DNA of 64,000 nucleotides from Lysinibacillus louembei (GCF_033880585.1 NZ_CP137624.1:3631501-3695500), one strand, 5' to 3'. Positions 35,443 through 44,118 are shown, counted from the first letter of the stretch. Made by a program: numbers and translations. The notes: a model not told the origin generated them from the sequence alone.

Positions 35443-36342
35443 TTATGCACGTGGATGAAATTGCTTATATACTTCAGATAATCTCGTCTTGCTAACATGC
35501 GTGTAAATTTGTGTTGTTGAAATATCAGAATGTCCGAGCATTTCCTGTACCGCGCGCAAATCTGCTCCATTTTCGATTAAATGTGTGGCAAATGAATGGC
35601 GCAAAACGTGTGGTGTTAATTCATGCTGAATCTTAGCTGTCTGTGCATGCTCCTTTAACAGCTTCCAGCAGCCTTGCCTCGTCAGCCTTTTTCCTCGGCG
35701 ATTAATAAACAATGCATCGGTTTTTGGATATTTCCCTTGTAAATCATAGCGTGCCCTTCCTAAATAGTTTTCACACGCCTCAATTGCACCACGACCAAGT
35801 GGGATAATTCTTTCCTTGCCACCTTTACCAAAAACGCGCACAAAGCCCATCGTTAAATGAATATCATTAATATCAAGCTCAATTAGCTCACTAATGCGCA
35901 TCCCTGTTGCATATAGCAGCTCTAACATCGCCACATCGCGAATGCCTTGAGGCTTTGAGCAGTCTGGGGCTGCGATTAATGCATCGATTTCTTGAATCGA
36001 TAAAACCTTCGGCAGCTTTTGCTCTAATTGTGGCATTTCTAAATGCACAGTTGGATCGGTTGTCGTTATCTTTTCCCGTAATAAAAACTGATGAAACGAA
36101 CGAATCGAGGAAATATGGCGCGCGATTGTACGCGGTGTTTTTCCTGCTGCACGCAACGCCTCTAAATGTAATAAAATCGTTGCACGTGTTACCTCATTAA
36201 AGGATGGTAGCTGCTGTGCCTCTACAAATGCTGCGTAGCTCGCTAAATCGCGCTCATAGGAAACGAGCGTATTATCAGAAAGCTGGCGCTCGACACGAAT
36301 AAAATGAATATAATCTGAAATGGCATCCTGCAATACATTCAT
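35443..36342 (-). CDS. xerD: Tyrosine recombinase XerD
   Basis: 299 residues. XerD with XerC resolves chromosome dimers at dif near division. The N-terminal SAM-like domain ([20 protein letters not shown]) and the catalytic domain are complete: [12 protein letters not shown] (first Arg), [11 protein letters not shown] (H-x-x-R), [14 protein letters not shown] (His and the Tyr nucleophile). The location between fur and deoB matches Bacillus ripX/xerD. This is the chromosomal recombinase, not a phage integrase. Confidence 0.95.
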   Translation of the reverse strand: MNVLQDAISDYIHFIRVERQLSDNTLVSYERDLASYAAFVEAQQLPSFNEVTRATILLHLEALRAAGKTPRTIARHISSIRSFHQFLLREKITTTDPTVHLEMPQLEQKLPKVLSIQEIDALIAAPDCSKPQGIRDVAMLELLYATGMRISELIELDINDIHLTMGFVRVFGKGGKERIIPLGRGAIEACENYLGRARYDLQGKYPKTDALFINRRGKRLTRQGCWKLLKEHAQTAKIQHELTPHVLRHSFATHLIENGADLRAVQEMLGHSDISTTQIYTHVSKTRLSEVYKQFHPRA

Positions 36343-36372
36343 ACTGAAAAGTTCTCCTTTCTAGCAGAAATG

Positions 36373-36399
36373 AAAAACGAGTAGCTTATATGCTACCCG
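36373..36399 (-). terminator. Terminator of fur
   Basis: On the - strand CGGGTAGC pairs with GCTACTCG around a six-base loop, then a run of T, just after the fur stop codon. Confidence 0.7.
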
Positions 36400-36401
36400 C
36401 T

Positions 36402-36857
36402 TTACTCTTTTGAATCCTCATCGCCATGACATCGCCAACAAATTCCATGAAACGTTAGTCGATGGTCTTTAATGATAAAATTCCAACGTTTTTCTACTAC
36501 TGCTTCTACATCTTCTAATAAATCTTCTTGAATTTCATCAACTGCACCACATTCTATGCAAACTAAATGATGGTGGAAATGAGCAGCACCTTCTTGTCTA
36601 AGGTCATAACGAGATACACCGTCACCGAAATTAATTTTATCGACAATTTTCAGCTCCGTTAATAATTCTAACGTACGGTATACAGTTGCTAAGCCTATTT
36701 CAGGCGCTTTATCCTTTACTAGCAAAAAAACATCTTCTGCGCTTAAATGATCTTCCTCATGTTCAAGCAGAACGGCCACTGTCGCTTCACGCTGTGGCGT
36801 CAACTTATAGCTAGCACTATGCAGTTGTTTTTTTATACGATCAATACGGCTCTCCAT
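36402..36857 (-). CDS. fur: Ferric uptake regulator Fur
   Basis: The start at 36857 is chosen because GGAGGGCGTCAC precedes it; 151 residues. Winged-helix N-terminus (SYKLTPQREATVAVLLEHEEDHLSAEDVF, GLATVYRTLELL), then the HFHHHLVCIECG metal-binding segment and the two CxxC pairs (CIEC, CWRC) of the structural zinc site. Fur represses iron uptake genes when Fe2+ is plentiful. Position next to xerD favours Fur over its relatives PerR and Zur. No convincing Fur box was seen at its own promoter. Confidence 0.9.
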   Translation of the reverse strand: MESRIDRIKKQLHSASYKLTPQREATVAVLLEHEEDHLSAEDVFLLVKDKAPEIGLATVYRTLELLTELKIVDKINFGDGVSRYDLRQEGAAHFHHHLVCIECGAVDEIQEDLLEDVEAVVEKRWNFIIKDHRLTFHGICWRCHGDEDSKE

Positions 36858-36932
36858 GTGACGCCCTCCTAAACTCTTTTCATTATACCAAATGAGCGAA
36901 AGAGCTGACAAGTTAATGATTTTTAAAGAGAC

Positions 36933-36955
36933 TTTTTCAAGTATATTTGAAAAAA
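36933..36955 (-). terminator. Possible terminator after the spoIIM-like gene
   Basis: TTTTTCAA and TTGAAAAA pair around GTATAT. The stem is A+T-rich, so termination strength is doubtful. Confidence 0.4.
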
Positions 36956-36996
36956 TCCCGACACAATTATACTACATATTGCTTTCTCTACTAAAT

Positions 36997-37509
36997 CTAT
37001 TTAAAAACATAGGATATAACGAGCATTTCCAGCAATGCAATTACACCAAATAATAGTATAATTGCCCCCATTCGTCTATATGTCGCATTACCCTTCTTTG
37101 CAAATCGCATCGGTCTTTTCGTTGAAATACTTAAACAAATCATTAGTAATAGTACACAATAAACAAATTGAAAAGGAAACCACCATATGCCATATGCAAG
37201 CAAGGATTGCTGCTGTGTTAACAAATACATCGAGCTAAATCCTAAAAACGTTGCTCGCAGTGCAATTAACCATTTTGCTACAAATGCACAAAACGGATGT
37301 GTCGCAAATAATAAAACAATCGCTATTGCAAAAGCAACGGGCAAAATTGTTTGAATGATACTCGGCTCTTGTTGCTGTAAAATACGTCCGTCCATCAATT
37401 GAATAAGTGCAATTGCCTGCTCTAAGTCAAATAAATAGAAGCAAGCAACGCCGCTTAGAAATCCGACGACAATCATACTTGTTAATTGTATTATAATGCT
37501 TGTCCGCAA
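36997..37509 (-). CDS. spoIIM: SpoIIM-like membrane protein
   Basis: 170 residues with about five membrane segments. It begins with a short helix and GFLSGVACFYLF, and ends in LLFGVIALLEMLVISYVF, the arrangement of stage II sporulation protein M, which works with SpoIID and SpoIIP in septal peptidoglycan removal during engulfment. The Bacillus protein is longer (about 214), and sequence here is divergent. The assignment leans on its place between fur and nudF. Confidence 0.6.
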   Translation of the reverse strand: MRTSIIIQLTSMIVVGFLSGVACFYLFDLEQAIALIQLMDGRILQQQEPSIIQTILPVAFAIAIVLLFATHPFCAFVAKWLIALRATFLGFSSMYLLTQQQSLLAYGIWWFPFQFVYCVLLLMICLSISTKRPMRFAKKGNATYRRMGAIILLFGVIALLEMLVISYVFK

Positions 37510-37562
37510 ATTTCAGCCTCCTTTTACAACCAACTTATGCTAGTCCAAGGCTGATATGCGAA

Positions 37563-38102
37563 TTATTTTTGATTTTTCCACCACATCACAGCGTACGCTG
37601 TTTTCGCATCATAAATGGCGCCGCTCGCCATCATTGCTTCCGCTTCCTGCAAGGTGATTTCCATTAATTCAACAAATTCATCATCGTCAAGTGCTGCTTT
37701 TTCCTGCACTGGTGTTAGTCCGCGTGCAATGAATAAATGGATTACTTCATCAGCAAAGCCTGGTGAAGTCGCAAATGTTTGTAAATATGTAAGCTCCTTA
37801 CAAGCATAGCCAGTTTCCTCTTCCAGCTCTCTACGTGCTGTTGCTGCGGGCTGTTCTTCTGGCTCTAATTTCCCTGCTGGAATTTCAACAATTGAGCGCT
37901 CTAGCGCCTTGCGGTATTGCTCAACAACAACTAATTTTCCTTCAGCAGTAAATGCGATAACCGCCACTGCCCCAGGATGATTAACAATTTCTCGCTTTGC
38001 TGTTGCACCATTAGGTAGCTGCACATCATCGACCTTTAATGAAATCACTCGCCCTTGAAAAATAGGCTGTGACATAACTGTTTTCTCTTCAAATTTTTTC
38101 AA
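37563..38102 (-). CDS. nudF: ADP-ribose pyrophosphatase (Nudix)
   Basis: A TTG start at 38102 is preferred because GTGAGGCG stands just before it; the ATG further upstream lacks a ribosome site. 179 residues. The Nudix box is intact (G-K-L-E-P-x6-ARRELEEETGY). Phrases LPNGATAKREIVNHPGAVAV and TSPGFADEVIHLFIARGL are typical of NudF, which hydrolyses ADP-ribose to AMP and ribose-5-phosphate. It is followed by spoIIM and fur on the same strand, as in Bacillus. Confidence 0.92.
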   Translation of the reverse strand: MKKFEEKTVMSQPIFQGRVISLKVDDVQLPNGATAKREIVNHPGAVAVIAFTAEGKLVVVEQYRKALERSIVEIPAGKLEPEEQPAATARRELEEETGYACKELTYLQTFATSPGFADEVIHLFIARGLTPVQEKAALDDDEFVELMEITLQEAEAMMASGAIYDAKTAYAVMWWKNQK

Positions 38103-38171
38103 AGCTATTCGCCTCACTTGTCGCATAAGATAAATTCATTGTAACATTAGAACAAGAAAGGTGTGTATGTT

Positions 38172-39062
38172 ATGAAAAAAAGAACGCTAGGAAAAAGCGA
38201 GATTGAAATTTCTGAACTGAGCTTTGGTTGTATGTCATTGCCCCTGAATATAAATGAAGCAAAGTCCATTGTAGACACTGCTATTGATGCAGGTATTAAC
38301 TATTTTGATACAGCAGATTTATATAATCAAGGCGACAATGAACGCATCGTTGGTGAGATTTTAAAGCAGCATCGTCAGCAGCTTATTCTGGCAACAAAGG
38401 TTGGCAATCGTTTTGAAAAAGGACAGGAAGGCTGGTCATGGGACGCCTCAGCAAGCTATATAAAAAATGCGCTGAAGGATAGCCTACAGCGCCTGCAAAC
38501 AGACTATATCGATGTTTATCAGCTACATGGCGGCACAATTGATGACAATTTAGATGAAGTTATCGCTACATTTGAGGAATTAAAAAAAGAGGGGCTTATC
38601 CGTGCTTATGGTATTTCCTCAATTCGCCCAAATGTCTTTCTACCTTTTACTGAAAAGGGACAAGCCGTCAGCAATATGATGCAATACAGCATGCTTGACC
38701 GCCGCGCAGAGGAATGGTTCCCAGCACTTTCAGCAAATGGCGTTTCTGTTGTCACACGTGGCTCCATTGCGAAAGGACTACTAACAAAGGAATGGCGCAC
38801 GCGCTTGCAAAACTATATGAGCTATTCACAGCAAGAGCTAGAAACGCTATTATCTAGCCTTGAGGAGCAATACGGCTCATTACATAGCTTAGCAATCGCC
38901 TTCAACTTGCAGCATCAAGCAATCGCCTCCACTGTTATCGGCGCAAGCTCAAAGCAACAGTTGCTTGAAAATATTGCTGCATACGATGCAATAAAAAATT
39001 TACCCGCTCTTGATACTGTTGAGGAGCTGCTAAAGAAGGACCTCTATACAGAGCATCGATGA
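38172..39062 (+). CDS. Aldo/keto reductase family oxidoreductase
   Basis: The start at 38172 follows AAGAAAGGTG; 296 residues. A TIM-barrel NADPH-dependent reductase with the catalytic tetrad visible: Asp and Tyr in FDTADLYNQGDNE, Lys in LATKVGN, His in YQLHGG. The cofactor end (TVIGASSKQQLLENIAA) is present. Substrate cannot be told from sequence. Its stop overlaps the ATG of the VanZ-like gene (ATGA), so the two are translationally coupled. Confidence 0.88.
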   Translation: MKKRTLGKSEIEISELSFGCMSLPLNINEAKSIVDTAIDAGINYFDTADLYNQGDNERIVGEILKQHRQQLILATKVGNRFEKGQEGWSWDASASYIKNALKDSLQRLQTDYIDVYQLHGGTIDDNLDEVIATFEELKKEGLIRAYGISSIRPNVFLPFTEKGQAVSNMMQYSMLDRRAEEWFPALSANGVSVVTRGSIAKGLLTKEWRTRLQNYMSYSQQELETLLSSLEEQYGSLHSLAIAFNLQHQAIASTVIGASSKQQLLENIAAYDAIKNLPALDTVEELLKKDLYTEHR

Positions 39063-39529
39063 AAAAATATATTTTTCTCGTTATTGTAGCACTATGCATT
39101 GTTGCATTTGCTTCTAATATGAGCTATAAACAGCAAACGATTGTACCAGAGCTACGCGTTTTATTAGCTGATAAGCCTTTTGAAGAAACGCTTAGCCTTT
39201 TAAAAATTCCTTATTGGGGTACGATTATTTCTGTAGAATCAAGAGGCTATTTTTACTTTGTGGAATTTCTTGTGCGCAAGGCAACCCATTTCATTGGCTT
39301 CGGCATTGTCGGTACCATTCTTTATTTATTTTATCGCAAGCTTGCATGGCGCTTTCCTTCACTGCTTGCGATTGCCACCATTTTTGTTATCGCCTCACTT
39401 GACGAGCTAAGACAATCCTTTTTACCAGGGCGCACAGGCGTTTTTTCAGATGTGCTGCTTGATAGCTTTGGAGCGGTTGTTTTTATTATGGTGACAGCGA
39501 TGATAACAAGAAAAAAGAGAGCTATAATA
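39059..39529 (+). pseudogene. VanZ-like membrane protein, 3' end interrupted by an IS
   Basis: 157 codons remain before the insertion. The protein has an N-terminal membrane segment, a FLVRKATHFIGFGIVGTILYL helix pair, and the VanZ core DELRQSFLPGRTGVFSDVLLDSFGA. Joining the sequence across the element would add about 14 codons (IALFFLY at the end). The frame now runs on into the transposase without a stop, giving a 630-residue read-through frame. All VanZ-fold segments are present, so the product may still work with a foreign tail. VanZ-family function outside teicoplanin resistance is poorly known. Confidence 0.75.
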
Positions 39530-40986
39530 TGGTACCTGTGGAGTGGACACTTGAAAAAGAGTGTGCACTTCACAGGTATTTTTTATATACTTGATTCTCA
39601 AGCAACTAAAGGACGGACAACAACGATGAGTAAACAATTATTTTCACCAAAACAGATGGAACAACTACAACAGAATCCACATGTAGTCAAAGTAACCGAA
39701 CGAACAATTACGTACGCAGATACATTTAAAAGCCAATTTATCGATGAGTATTTGGCTGGTAAAACACCAAGACAGATCTTTAGCGAATATGGCTTTGATA
39801 TCGAAGTGCTCGGGATGAAGCGTGTTGAACAAGCTTCTTCACGTTGGCGAAAAGCGTATGATCAAAATGGATTAATTGGTCTGACAGATACGCGAAAAAC
39901 GAGCTCAGGCAGACCGTTACAGCGTGAATTAACCATGACAGAAATGGTAGAAAGACAAGCGGCTCGTATTGAATTATTAGAAGGACAAATCGAGCTACTA
40001 AAAAAGCTCGAAGTGACCGAAAGGAGGCTGCTCAGCGACAGTCAAAAACAAAGCGCACGTAAAGTATTTCAACTCATTGCAGATACGCTTAAGCAGTTTC
40101 CATTTAAACGCATGGTGACGTATTTTTGTACGCTTTTAAACGTCTCTCGTTCAGGCTATTATCGCTTTTTAGAGACAGAAGAAGCACGAGCTGTAAAGGA
40201 AAAACGAGATGAAGAAGCACGCGACCAGATCTTAAAAGCCTTTAAGCGTCGTGGTTATAAGAAAGGTTCACGCTCGATTAAAATGACGCTTGAACAAGAT
40301 TTTGATCTCGTCATGAACCGAAAGAAAATCCAGCGTATTATGCGTAAATATGGCGTCGTTTGCCCACATCGTAAACCGAATCCCTATAAACAAATGGCGA
40401 AAGCAACGAAAGAACATCGCGTGGTGCCGAATTTATTAAACCGTGAATTCAAACAAGGTGTGGCAGGTAAAGTATTACTAACAGACATCAGCTATATTCC
40501 ATACAACGGAACGATGGCTTATTTATCGACCATAAAAGACGGCTCAACGAATGAAATTTTAGCGTATCATGTATCAGACCGTATTACGCTAGGTATCGCC
40601 ACAACAACGGTGAAAAAACTCTTCCGTAATAAACGTGTAAAGCTCCAGCCAGATGCTTTCATCCACTCCGATCAAGGTGTTCATTATACAAGCCCTAAAT
40701 TCCAAAAGCTTTTAAAGCACTACAAACTTGGTCAATCGATGTCACGTCGAGGTAACTGTTGGGATAATGCCCCACAAGAATCCTTCTTCGGACACTTAAA
40801 AGACGAGGTTGATTTCAGCATGGCCAAAACGTTAGACGAGGTACGTGCTAAAATCGATCACTACATGGTCTACTACAATAATTATCGCTATCAATGGAAC
40901 CTAAAAAAGATGGCTCCTGTACAATACAGAAACCATCTCTTGGCAGCCTAAACCCTTTTTTACATTTGTCCTTGACTAAGGGACCA
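39530..40986 (+). mobile_element. IS3-family insertion sequence
   Basis: About 1457 bp. The ends are imperfect inverted repeats: TGGTACCTGTGGAGTGGACA at the left, and at the right the complement reads TGGTCCCTTAGTCAAGGACA. One transposase gene fills it. If the ends are taken as GG...CC, a 4-bp ATAT duplication flanks it. The palindromic target makes the exact boundary uncertain by two or three bases. It sits in the loop of a terminator hairpin. Confidence 0.85.
39626..40951 (+). CDS. IS3-family transposase, single-frame form
   Basis: 441 residues from ATG at 39626, weak ribosome site. The N-terminal 110 residues hold helix-turn-helix sequence (RQIFSEYGFDIEVLGMKR), followed by a coiled segment, a second helical domain and the DDE integrase core: LLTDISYIPY (first Asp), FIHSDQGVHYTSP (second Asp) and NAPQESFFGHLKDE (Glu). 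Most IS3 elements split this into orfA and orfB joined by a -1 frameshift; here it is one uninterrupted frame. All catalytic residues remain, so the element may be active. Confidence 0.9.
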   Translation: MSKQLFSPKQMEQLQQNPHVVKVTERTITYADTFKSQFIDEYLAGKTPRQIFSEYGFDIEVLGMKRVEQASSRWRKAYDQNGLIGLTDTRKTSSGRPLQRELTMTEMVERQAARIELLEGQIELLKKLEVTERRLLSDSQKQSARKVFQLIADTLKQFPFKRMVTYFCTLLNVSRSGYYRFLETEEARAVKEKRDEEARDQILKAFKRRGYKKGSRSIKMTLEQDFDLVMNRKKIQRIMRKYGVVCPHRKPNPYKQMAKATKEHRVVPNLLNREFKQGVAGKVLLTDISYIPYNGTMAYLSTIKDGSTNEILAYHVSDRITLGIATTTVKKLFRNKRVKLQPDAFIHSDQGVHYTSPKFQKLLKHYKLGQSMSRRGNCWDNAPQESFFGHLKDEVDFSMAKTLDEVRAKIDHYMVYYNNYRYQWNLKKMAPVQYRNHLLAA

Positions 40987-41023
40987 TATTACTACCTGAA
41001 AAGATAGCTCTCTTTTTTCTATA

Positions 41024-41281
41024 TTAAAATTTCGAGCCTTTATCACCATATTGCTCTAGCAATTCCTCAAAGCTCATATTTTTCTCGCGTTGCTTGCGTT
41101 CAAAGACCAGCCGTGCTTGACGCTCCTCTTCAGCAGCCTGTTCTTTATCAACTAACGCCTGTTTTGTTGCCTTTAATTTTGCTAGCACATCACCACCAAG
41201 TTGATCCTGCAATGTTGGTGCTTTTTCTTGTACAGGTTTTTGCTGCGCTGCTTGCTTTTGACCTGTTTTCTTTTTCGCCAT
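41024..41281 (-). CDS. YqkK-like DUF3886 protein
   Basis: The start at 41281 follows GGTAGGTGAATAAC; 85 residues. A lysine/glutamine-rich N-terminus precedes a charged helix (EEERQARLVFERKQREKN) and the end SFEELLEQYGDKGSKF, characteristic of DUF3886, to which Bacillus YqkK belongs. Function unknown. yqkK lies in the nudF/spoIIM/fur neighbourhood in Bacillus, which fits. Confidence 0.7.
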   Translation of the reverse strand: MAKKKTGQKQAAQQKPVQEKAPTLQDQLGGDVLAKLKATKQALVDKEQAAEEERQARLVFERKQREKNMSFEELLEQYGDKGSKF

Positions 41282-41353
41282 GTTATTCACCTACCATATT
41301 TGCATTTCATATTATTTTATCAAATTTAGGTTGGGATTTATAGCGGGAGGGGG

Positions 41354-41458
41354 ATATCTGCGCTTTTCTTTGAGTTATCTGCGAATTTGCGTAAGTTATC
41401 TGCGTTTTCATAGCACTTATCTGCGAATTTTCCTAAGTTATCTGCGAAATAGCTTCAT
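41354..41458. repeat. Five tandem 21-bp units with TTATCTGCG core
   Basis: Units begin at 41354, 41375, 41396, 41417 and 41438. Each begins TTATCTGCG (first unit ATATCTGCG), usually followed by AATTT, and most end in a purine-rich AAG/GAG. The spacing is exactly 21 bp, about two helical turns, so the cores lie on one face of the DNA. The array sits between the convergent-free ends of the YqkK-like and NERD genes and runs up to the NERD stop codon. Confidence 0.85.
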
Positions 41459-42357
41459 TCCTTAAAAGAAATCAAATATTTCCTTCCTCTATTTTCCCCC
41501 TCAAAAGAAAAATCGAATTTTTTTAACAATCGCCTCGCTGCATATAATGAATCTATATGAACAAATCGCCTAAATTCCTCATTTGTAATCCATTCATTCA
41601 CCAACAAGCAATAATCGTGCAATGCTTGCTGTAATAAAGTCCCATCATCCTTTATAGCACAAGATAGGCAGATAAAATAACCGCGTTCAAATTGCATCTG
41701 CGCATCACATTGCTCACAAAGCACGCCTGTACGTATTTTAAATTTATCAATATTTACTTGTGGCTTTACAATAGCTTGCATTTGTCTTAATTGATGGAAC
41801 ATAGCGTGAAGCTCTTTTGAGGTTACTTGTGGAGTATAACTTGATAGAAGCTTTCTTACATGAAATTCTAAGCCACTGCTATGTAGAACTGGCTCGTGTG
41901 GAGGCATTCGCCCAATAATAGTTTTCGGATGTGCGAGGACTACCGCATAGATAATAGGAAATGTCGGAAATTGCTGCTGAAGCATTCGTTGATGACGTCG
42001 CACTTGATCAAGTGGATTTCGAAAGCCTTGGATACTTCCGTCTTCTAATGTGCGTGTAAATTGATGGCTTGTCTCATCAAAATCAATTCGTCCTGCAATA
42101 TTTTTTATTTCAATAACCAACAAAAATTTATCGCAAAGAAAAATCGTATCGATTTGATGGAAGGTTGTTTGAAAATCATGGAGCAAAAAATGGGGTTCAT
42201 TCAATTGCATATCGTGCCAGCTACGGTCAACATAGTGTTCTCCAGCTATGCCATACCGCACGCGATTTAATTCTTCTTTAAACTCTATAAAACCGCGACG
42301 CACTGCTGCTTCAAGTATAGCTGCTTTCATAGACTTTTGGCGTGGCAAAACAATCAT
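41455..42357 (-). CDS. NERD-domain protein with zinc ribbon
   Basis: 300 residues. The nuclease-related domain is visible at about 40-125: ERYGIAGEHYVD-like opening, then HQIDTIFLCDKFLLVIEIKN with the Asp and E-x-K of the restriction-endonuclease fold. A C-terminal zinc ribbon has CEQC and CLSC. NERD proteins are presumed nucleases or nucleic acid-handling proteins and are common in Bacillales; no precise role is known. A multi-hairpin element lies just upstream of its start. Confidence 0.8.
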   Translation of the reverse strand: MIVLPRQKSMKAAILEAAVRRGFIEFKEELNRVRYGIAGEHYVDRSWHDMQLNEPHFLLHDFQTTFHQIDTIFLCDKFLLVIEIKNIAGRIDFDETSHQFTRTLEDGSIQGFRNPLDQVRRHQRMLQQQFPTFPIIYAVVLAHPKTIIGRMPPHEPVLHSSGLEFHVRKLLSSYTPQVTSKELHAMFHQLRQMQAIVKPQVNIDKFKIRTGVLCEQCDAQMQFERGYFICLSCAIKDDGTLLQQALHDYCLLVNEWITNEEFRRFVHIDSLYAARRLLKKFDFSFEGENRGRKYLISFKE

Positions 42358-42376
42358 GTTATTCCTCCTTTTTAAT

Positions 42377-42548
42377 CAATTACGCCTTGGCGTAATTGCG
42401 TCGGGATTTTGCATTGTGCTTGCACAATGGACTCCTTTCAAAATCCCTGACATCCGCCGGAGGCTTTATTAGGATTCAGTGAGTGTTTGGACACCCACTG
42501 AATGAAGGGTAATCTAAGTATTCATCGCACCTCCTATAAAGGTGGATG
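42377..42548. repeat. Multi-hairpin intergenic element
   Basis: At least four helices are packed in 172 bp: CAATTACGCC/GGCGTAATTG (42377-42398, perfect); CATTGTGC/GCACAATG (42412-42429) enclosed by GGGATTTTG/CAAAATCCC (42403-42447); a 13-bp stem at 42474-42503; and CATC-CACCT/AGGTG-GATG (42523-42548). Its position upstream of the NERD gene and downstream of yneF allows a structured RNA leader, a small RNA or a dispersed repeat (MITE/REP type). Confidence 0.6.
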
Positions 42549-42590
42549 TTTTCTACTGAATCATAATAAATTATACTATATTTCACCAAT

Positions 42591-42620
42591 AAAAAAAGAC
42601 GCCCGAATCTTCATTCAGAC
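42591..42620 (-). terminator. Terminator of yneF
   Basis: On the - strand GTCTGAAT pairs with ATTCGGGC (two G-T pairs) around GAAG, followed by GTCTTTTTTT. Confidence 0.7.
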
Positions 42621-42631
42621 ATCTCTCCTTA

Positions 42632-42850
42632 TTATTTACCTTGAACTTTATTCATTTGAGCCATCATTTGACGGACTTGCTTTTCAGACGGTGTACGTCC
42701 CATTTGAGCCATCATAACACGAATCATTTGTTCATTTATCGGTGGATTTTCTTTCAAGTACTTCATCATATATTGACGTGCAAGGAAGAAGCCTAATGCC
42801 ACCCCAGCAATTAAAGCAACAACTATTCCAAGAATCCATGCCCATGTCAT
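42632..42850 (-). CDS. yneF: UPF0154 membrane protein YneF
   Basis: The start at 42850 follows GGAGGAGGT at proper distance; 72 residues. One N-terminal membrane segment, then the family signature [20 protein letters not shown] and [17 protein letters not shown]. Function unknown; the family is nearly universal in Bacillales. In Bacillus it follows tkt and sirA; here about 6 kb of other genes separate it from tkt. Confidence 0.93.
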   Translation of the reverse strand: MTWAWILGIVVALIAGVALGFFLARQYMMKYLKENPPINEQMIRVMMAQMGRTPSEKQVRQMMAQMNKVQGK

Positions 42851-43099
42851 CGTTAAACCAACCTCCTCCATTACCTATCTCCTGAGAAAACTCTCCACAA
42901 AGCATTATACACTACTTTATTTATGCTTTCTATTGTTATTTATCTTAATTCATATAGAAGCATCTTCGCAATGCTAGCTAAATTTTATAGTCTTACTCCC
43001 CCTCAGCCTCAAGACCTAGCAAAAGATACATTTACAGGTCGTTATCTAAAATGCGAACTTGCTTTAACATAAAGGTATCAACAAAAGGAGGACAACAAA

Positions 43100-43441
43100 A
43101 TGAAAAAATTCTTTTACTTTATCGGAGGCGCTATCGCCTTTATCGTTGCACTATCATTACTAGGGCCGATGATTGGCTTGCTATTGTCAGGCTTGCTTGT
43201 CGCAGCAGGTTTACATTACTACACAAAATCAACATCGGTGTTTGGCAAAATTATGAGTGCCACATTAGCATTGATAGGTTTCCTAACAGCTGCATCTAAC
43301 ATTCCAGCGTTTATCGGTTTAATCGCGATTGTTGCATTATTCTACATCGCAAAAAATTGGAAGAAAGATTCAAACGTTGTAGAAGCAAGCGATGATCCAT
43401 TTAACAATTTTGAAAAAGAATGGGCAAAATTATCTAAATAA
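43100..43441 (+). CDS. liaI: LiaI-like membrane protein
   Basis: 113 residues, AAAGGAGG ribosome site. Two or three membrane segments and an acidic C-terminus ending DPFNNFEKEWAKL, like the FE-x-EW end of LiaI. LiaI anchors the phage-shock protein LiaH at the membrane under cell-wall antibiotic stress. liaH follows at 15 bases. An inverted GACCT...AGGTC pair at 43013-43040 could be part of a LiaR operator, but I cannot verify it. Confidence 0.7.
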   Translation: MKKFFYFIGGAIAFIVALSLLGPMIGLLLSGLLVAAGLHYYTKSTSVFGKIMSATLALIGFLTAASNIPAFIGLIAIVALFYIAKNWKKDSNVVEASDDPFNNFEKEWAKLSK

Positions 43442-43456
43442 GAGGAGAGAACAATT

Positions 43457-44110
43457 ATGACAAACTTATTCACACGCTTTAAATATCAATTACAGGCAGA
43501 TTTACATGATTTCTTTGATAAAAAGGAAAGCAAAAACCCTATTGCCTTGTTAAATCAATACATCCGTCAGGCTGAGCAACAAACGGAGCAAACAGGCAAG
43601 CTACTTGCACGTCAAGGACAGCTGAAAAAAGAGCTTGAAGCACAATTAAAAGAGACAGAAACAATGCTAGCAAAGCGTGAGCAACAATTGCAGCTTGCAA
43701 CAATTAGCGGCGAGGAAGATTTAATTATTTTCGCACAAGCGGAGGTAGAAGCCTATACTGCACGTAAAATGGGCTTACTTTCAAGCATCGACGTATGCAC
43801 AGCTGAATACTTTGAATTAGAACGCAAATTTGAAACAATGAAGCACAAAATTAAAGATATGAAAGTACGTCAGCTACAGTTAATGGGCAAGGAAAATGTA
43901 GTACGTGCACACCACCAAATGGATAAAGTCTTACACAATCAAGATACAAGCAATTTTGAAGAGCTATCAAGCTACTTTGACAATATTGCGACAAAAATTG
44001 ACCATAAATATGAAGTGACTACATTTGAATCGCGATTAGCCAAACTTGAAAAAGAACAAAAGTTAATTACAACTAACGAAGAACCACAAAATCATGCTAT
44101 AGTAGAATAG
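43457..44110 (+). CDS. liaH: PspA/IM30 family protein LiaH
   Basis: 217 residues, almost all coiled coil. It opens with an amphipathic helix (LFTRFKYQLQADLHDFFDKKE) and NPIALLNQYIRQAEQQTEQT, the PspA/LiaH hallmark. These proteins form ESCRT-III-like assemblies that stabilise damaged membrane. It shares a transcript with liaI and is followed by a terminator, so liaIH can be induced separately from liaFSR. Confidence 0.9.
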   Translation: MTNLFTRFKYQLQADLHDFFDKKESKNPIALLNQYIRQAEQQTEQTGKLLARQGQLKKELEAQLKETETMLAKREQQLQLATISGEEDLIIFAQAEVEAYTARKMGLLSSIDVCTAEYFELERKFETMKHKIKDMKVRQLQLMGKENVVRAHHQMDKVLHNQDTSNFEELSSYFDNIATKIDHKYEVTTFESRLAKLEKEQKLITTNEEPQNHAIVE

Positions 44111-44118
44111 CCATAATT

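Larger units (their letters stand above)
39511..41018. terminator. Terminator hairpin split by the IS (arms 39511-39525 and 41004-41018)
   Basis: AAAAAAGAGAGCTAT (39511-39525) and ATAGCTCTCTTTTTT (41004-41018) are perfect 15-base complements. Without the IS they would be about 20 bases apart, forming a bidirectional terminator between the convergent VanZ-like and YqkK-like genes. The IS occupies the loop. Confidence 0.75.

Noticed and set aside
35443-36342. XerD gene as the integrase of the phage block
   Set aside because: It is full-length, sits between fur and deoB as in Bacillus, and has XerD-specific sequence; it belongs to the core chromosome.
39059-40951. A genuine VanZ-transposase fusion protein
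   Set aside because: The 630-codon frame is better explained by IS insertion: inverted ends, split terminator arms outside them, and complete independent domains on each side.
41354-41458. CRISPR array
   Set aside because: Conserved parts are only about 9-14 bases, the intervals are about 12 bases and partly alike, and no cas gene is near.
41280-41465. Open frame across the 21-bp repeats coding an SYLR-type repeat peptide
   Set aside because: The peptide repeat is a by-product of a 21-bp (seven-codon) unit. There is no ribosome site and the frame runs into the NERD gene end; the DNA repeat is the feature.
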